Of a stretch of DNA of 7,040 nt, positions 5,724 to 7,040 are shown one piece after another. Origin of the DNA: Nanobdellota archaeon (lineage in GTDB: Archaea > Nanobdellota > Nanobdellia > Woesearchaeales > GW2011-AR15); contig JAAXVZ010000063.1 in the NCBI GenBank assembly GCA_013335235.1, positions 1-7,040 of the forward strand. The letters are read 5' to 3'. The translations under genes were made by a program, and so were the position numbers. Below the pieces are notes generated by a model, which did not search any database, had not been told where the DNA came from, and was given only the letters and a program-made list of their open reading frames with translations. Each line of letters begins with the position of its first letter. The stretch's first letter is position 1.

Positions 5724-6092
5724 CATCTTGCAGAAATCGATCTTCTTGGATGATTCAAGCTCAGACAATAGTGACCTGATCCGGTCTGCCTCGCCTTCGA
5801 CTATGAATATCTGGAGGCATTTGTGGTTGCCCATGTGATTATGTATCTGGGTCTTCACTTCATGGTACTTATGCCTAATCTCGGATATCTGCTCGCTGTT
5901 CTCCTCATCATGCGCAAGTATGATTACACCTTCGGCATTGCCTGTGATCCTTGACCGTTCTCTCTGCTCAGACATAAGAGACCTGATTCCTGCCCTCACA
6001 ACCTCGCTCCTTCCGGAAAATCCCATCTCTTTCTGGAGTGTCTCCATGTCCTCTGTTGTCTTCTCATTCACAGATATGCTTATTATTCCCAT
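5712..6092 (-). CDS. NikR-like ribbon-helix-helix metalloregulator
   Basis: 126 residues. The N-terminal ribbon-helix-helix DNA-binding domain is about residues 1-45: strand GIISISVNE (2-10), then two helices with the GFSGRSEVVRAGIRSL signature (24-39). The C-terminal ACT-like domain (about 52-126) includes QIHNHMGNHKCLQIFIVEG (82-100). Its His84, His86 and Cys92 have the same spacing as His87, His89 and Cys95 of E. coli NikR. The fourth ligand of NikR, 11 residues before the first His, is matched only with an offset (His74 at 10, His77 at 7), so the bound metal may differ from nickel. Divergent placement from a ZnuA-type metal receptor suggests that it represses that gene when metal is plentiful; this is inference. 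The start is fixed by a TATA box 28 bases upstream. Its 3' end overlaps the convergent hypothetical gene by 12 bases. Confidence 0.88.
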   Translation of the reverse strand: MGIISISVNEKTTEDMETLQKEMGFSGRSEVVRAGIRSLMSEQRERSRITGNAEGVIILAHDEENSEQISEIRHKYHEVKTQIHNHMGNHKCLQIFIVEGEADRIRSLLSELESSKKIDFCKMLLP

Positions 6093-6114
6093 ATGTCACA
6101 CGATTAATAATAAG

Positions 6115-6126
6115 TTTATAAATATT
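6115..6126 (-). promoter_or_regulatory. TATA box for the NikR-like gene
   Basis: AATATTTATAAA on the minus strand, centred about 28 bases before the ATG at 6092. There is no SD, so the message is probably leaderless. Confidence 0.55.
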
Positions 6127-6148
6127 ATCTAAAAATTATTAAGAATAT

Positions 6149-6160
6149 CTTTAAATATTA
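6149..6160 (+). promoter_or_regulatory. TATA box for the ZnuA-type gene
   Basis: CTTTAAATATTA is centred about 26 bases before the ATG at 6180. No SD is seen; a leaderless transcript is likely. It faces away from the NikR-like box about 34 bases away. Confidence 0.55.
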
Positions 6161-6179
6161 TTAATTATTTCTGCAGCCC

Positions 6180-7040
6180 ATGAAAAACTTCAGCAAAACC
6201 TTTTTTTTACTGATATTAACAATGGTGTTCCTTATATCCTGTACAGATGTTATTCAGACCCGGGATACAGTCGCAACAAGCATTGCGCCTTATCATGAGT
6301 TCACATCTGCTGTTGCAGGAGACAGGTTTGAGACAATAGTCTTGTTAAAGCCTGGTTCAGATCCCCATTCATGGGAGCCAAGGCCATCAGAGGCAAAGAC
6401 ACTTGCTACCTCACGGCTTGTAATAGTGAACGGCGCAGGCCTTGAGCCATGGGCATCAAGGATGCTCCAGATAACTGAAGCAGGGGTTCTTGAGGCTGCA
6501 AATTATTCTGATCTTATCACATTTGAGCATGAAGAAGACCATGAAGAGGAAGATCATGAAGAAATTCACGAAGAAGATAGCCATGAGGAAGGCCATGAAG
6601 AGGAAGGCCATGAAGAGGAAGGCCATGATCATGGTCCGATTGATCCTCACCTCTGGCTGGATTTCGGGAACGACATGAAGATAGTTACAGCCATAAAAGA
6701 AAGATTGTCTGAGATTCACCCGAACGAGTCAGCATATTTTGAGGAGAATGCAGCCGTATACACTGCCAGGCTGCAAAGGCTGGACTGGGATTACTCAGAG
6801 GGACTGAGGGACTGCAAACATACTAAGATTATCATTGCTGGCCACTCAGCGTTCGGATACCTTGCGAGAAGGTATAATCTCACTCAGATTGCTCTGGAAG
6901 GGCTTTCTCCTGACGCAGAGCCAAGCCCAAGGAAAGTCGCAGAGATAATAGATATTGCAGAGCAGGAAGGGATAAATTACATATTTTTTGAGTCTGTTGT
7001 CGATCCCAGGGTATCATCAGCCTTAGAGGCTGAGACAGGC
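6180..7040 (+). CDS. znuA: ZnuA/TroA-type metal ABC transporter substrate-binding lipoprotein (3' end outside window)
   Basis: 287 codons are open to the right edge. The signal peptide ends in a lipobox (FLISC) with Cys21 as the probable lipid anchor, so the receptor sits outside the cytoplasmic membrane. Family motifs include TSIAPYHEF (33-41), GSDPHSWEPRPSE (59-71) with metal ligand His63, VIVNGAGLEPW (81-91), DPHLWLD (155-161) with His157, AGHSAFGYLARRYNL (220-234) with His222, and FFESVVDPRVSSALEAETG (269-287). The fourth ligand, an Asp or Glu in the family, would lie just past the edge. Residues 117-151 form a His/Glu-rich loop, as in zinc-specific members. The protein delivers Zn2+ (or Mn2+) to an ABC permease that should be encoded downstream outside the window. 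Zinc preference is inferred from the His-rich loop. The divergent NikR-like gene is a likely regulator. Confidence 0.92.
   Translation, partial: MKNFSKTFFLLILTMVFLISCTDVIQTRDTVATSIAPYHEFTSAVAGDRFETIVLLKPGSDPHSWEPRPSEAKTLATSRLVIVNGAGLEPWASRMLQITEAGVLEAANYSDLITFEHEEDHEEEDHEEIHEEDSHEEGHEEEGHEEEGHDHGPIDPHLWLDFGNDMKIVTAIKERLSEIHPNESAYFEENAAVYTARLQRLDWDYSEGLRDCKHTKIIIAGHSAFGYLARRYNLTQIALEGLSPDAEPSPRKVAEIIDIAEQEGINYIFFESVVDPRVSSALEAETG
6528..6632 (+). repeat. His/Glu-rich loop encoded by short tandem repeats
   Basis: The 35 residues from His117 to His151 contain nine His, mostly in HEE, HEED or HEEEG units. At DNA level GGCCATGAAGAGGAA occurs twice in tandem (6591-6605 and 6606-6620), followed by a diverged copy and preceded by partial ones, so the length may change by replication slippage. 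Such loops in ZnuA proteins bind extra zinc and are thought to help capture or sense it. The complementary strand yields only a low-complexity Met/Ala/Phe/Leu shadow frame. Confidence 0.8.

Larger units (their letters stand above)
6103..6165. promoter_or_regulatory. Candidate operator of the NikR-like/ZnuA divergent pair
   Basis: ATTAATAATA (6103-6112) and TATTATTAAT (6156-6165) form a perfect 10-base inverted repeat with a 43-base spacer. One arm lies just downstream of the NikR-like TATA box and the other overlaps the end of the ZnuA box. TAATATTTA-type sequence also recurs as the direct repeat TAAATATTAT at 6119-6128 and 6152-6161, starts 33 bases apart (about three helical turns). The spacer is very AT-rich, so chance matches are easy. 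It is unlike the GTATGA-type E. coli NikR operator. Confidence 0.4.

Noticed and set aside
6528..6632. CRISPR-like or mobile repeat
   Set aside because: The repeats are contiguous, in frame and encode the known His-rich loop of metal receptors; there are no spacers.
6456..6719. Minus-strand hydrophobic frame of Met/Ala/Phe/Leu repeats
   Set aside because: It is the complement of the His/Glu tandem repeat in the ZnuA-type gene, not a membrane protein.

Overview
The window looks archaeal. Six of its eight genes have an AT-rich TATA-like box centred about 26-28 bases before the ATG and no Shine-Dalgarno (SD) site between, as expected for leaderless archaeal transcripts. Two genes carry GGTGA-type SD sites, and their TATA boxes lie correspondingly further upstream (about 38-41 bases). 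The gene content (a SemiSWEET, a modular Cys-rich exported protein, a NikR-like regulator, a ZnuA-type lipoprotein and a small PC4-like protein) and the moderate base composition would suit a small-genome DPANN archaeon such as a Woesearchaeota-like lineage. That placement is inference. No rRNA or tRNA gene, insertion sequence or CRISPR array was seen.

Layout. 1-691 (minus): 5' part of an iron-dependent alcohol dehydrogenase of the butanol dehydrogenase/YqhD type, running off the left edge. 800-2626 (plus): a secreted Cys-rich repeat protein whose reading frame is interrupted by one in-frame TAA at 1742-1744; the same frame continues with the same repeat family to 2626. 2623-2856 (minus): a 77-residue protein tentatively of PC4-like fold, and 2902-3156 (minus): a SemiSWEET sugar transporter; each has its own promoter. 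3157-3378: divergent promoter region with a small GC-rich hairpin. 3379-4041 (plus): ACT-domain protein with a possible N-terminal DNA-binding region. 4087-4578 (plus): two-helix membrane protein with a cytosolic PH-like beta domain. 4647-5723 (plus): 358-residue protein not recognised. 5712-6092 (minus): NikR-like metalloregulator, divergent from 6180-7040 (plus), a ZnuA/TroA-type metal-binding lipoprotein cut by the right edge.

The clearest functional unit is the last pair. A ribbon-helix-helix metal sensor with a His-x-His...Cys site is divergent from a metal-uptake receptor with a His/Glu-rich loop. Their 87-base spacer holds two opposed TATA boxes, a perfect 10-base inverted repeat and a 10-base direct repeat. 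This suggests metal-responsive control of uptake. The other genes appear to be mostly single-gene transcription units. The most unusual observation is the single in-frame stop in an otherwise intact repeat protein.
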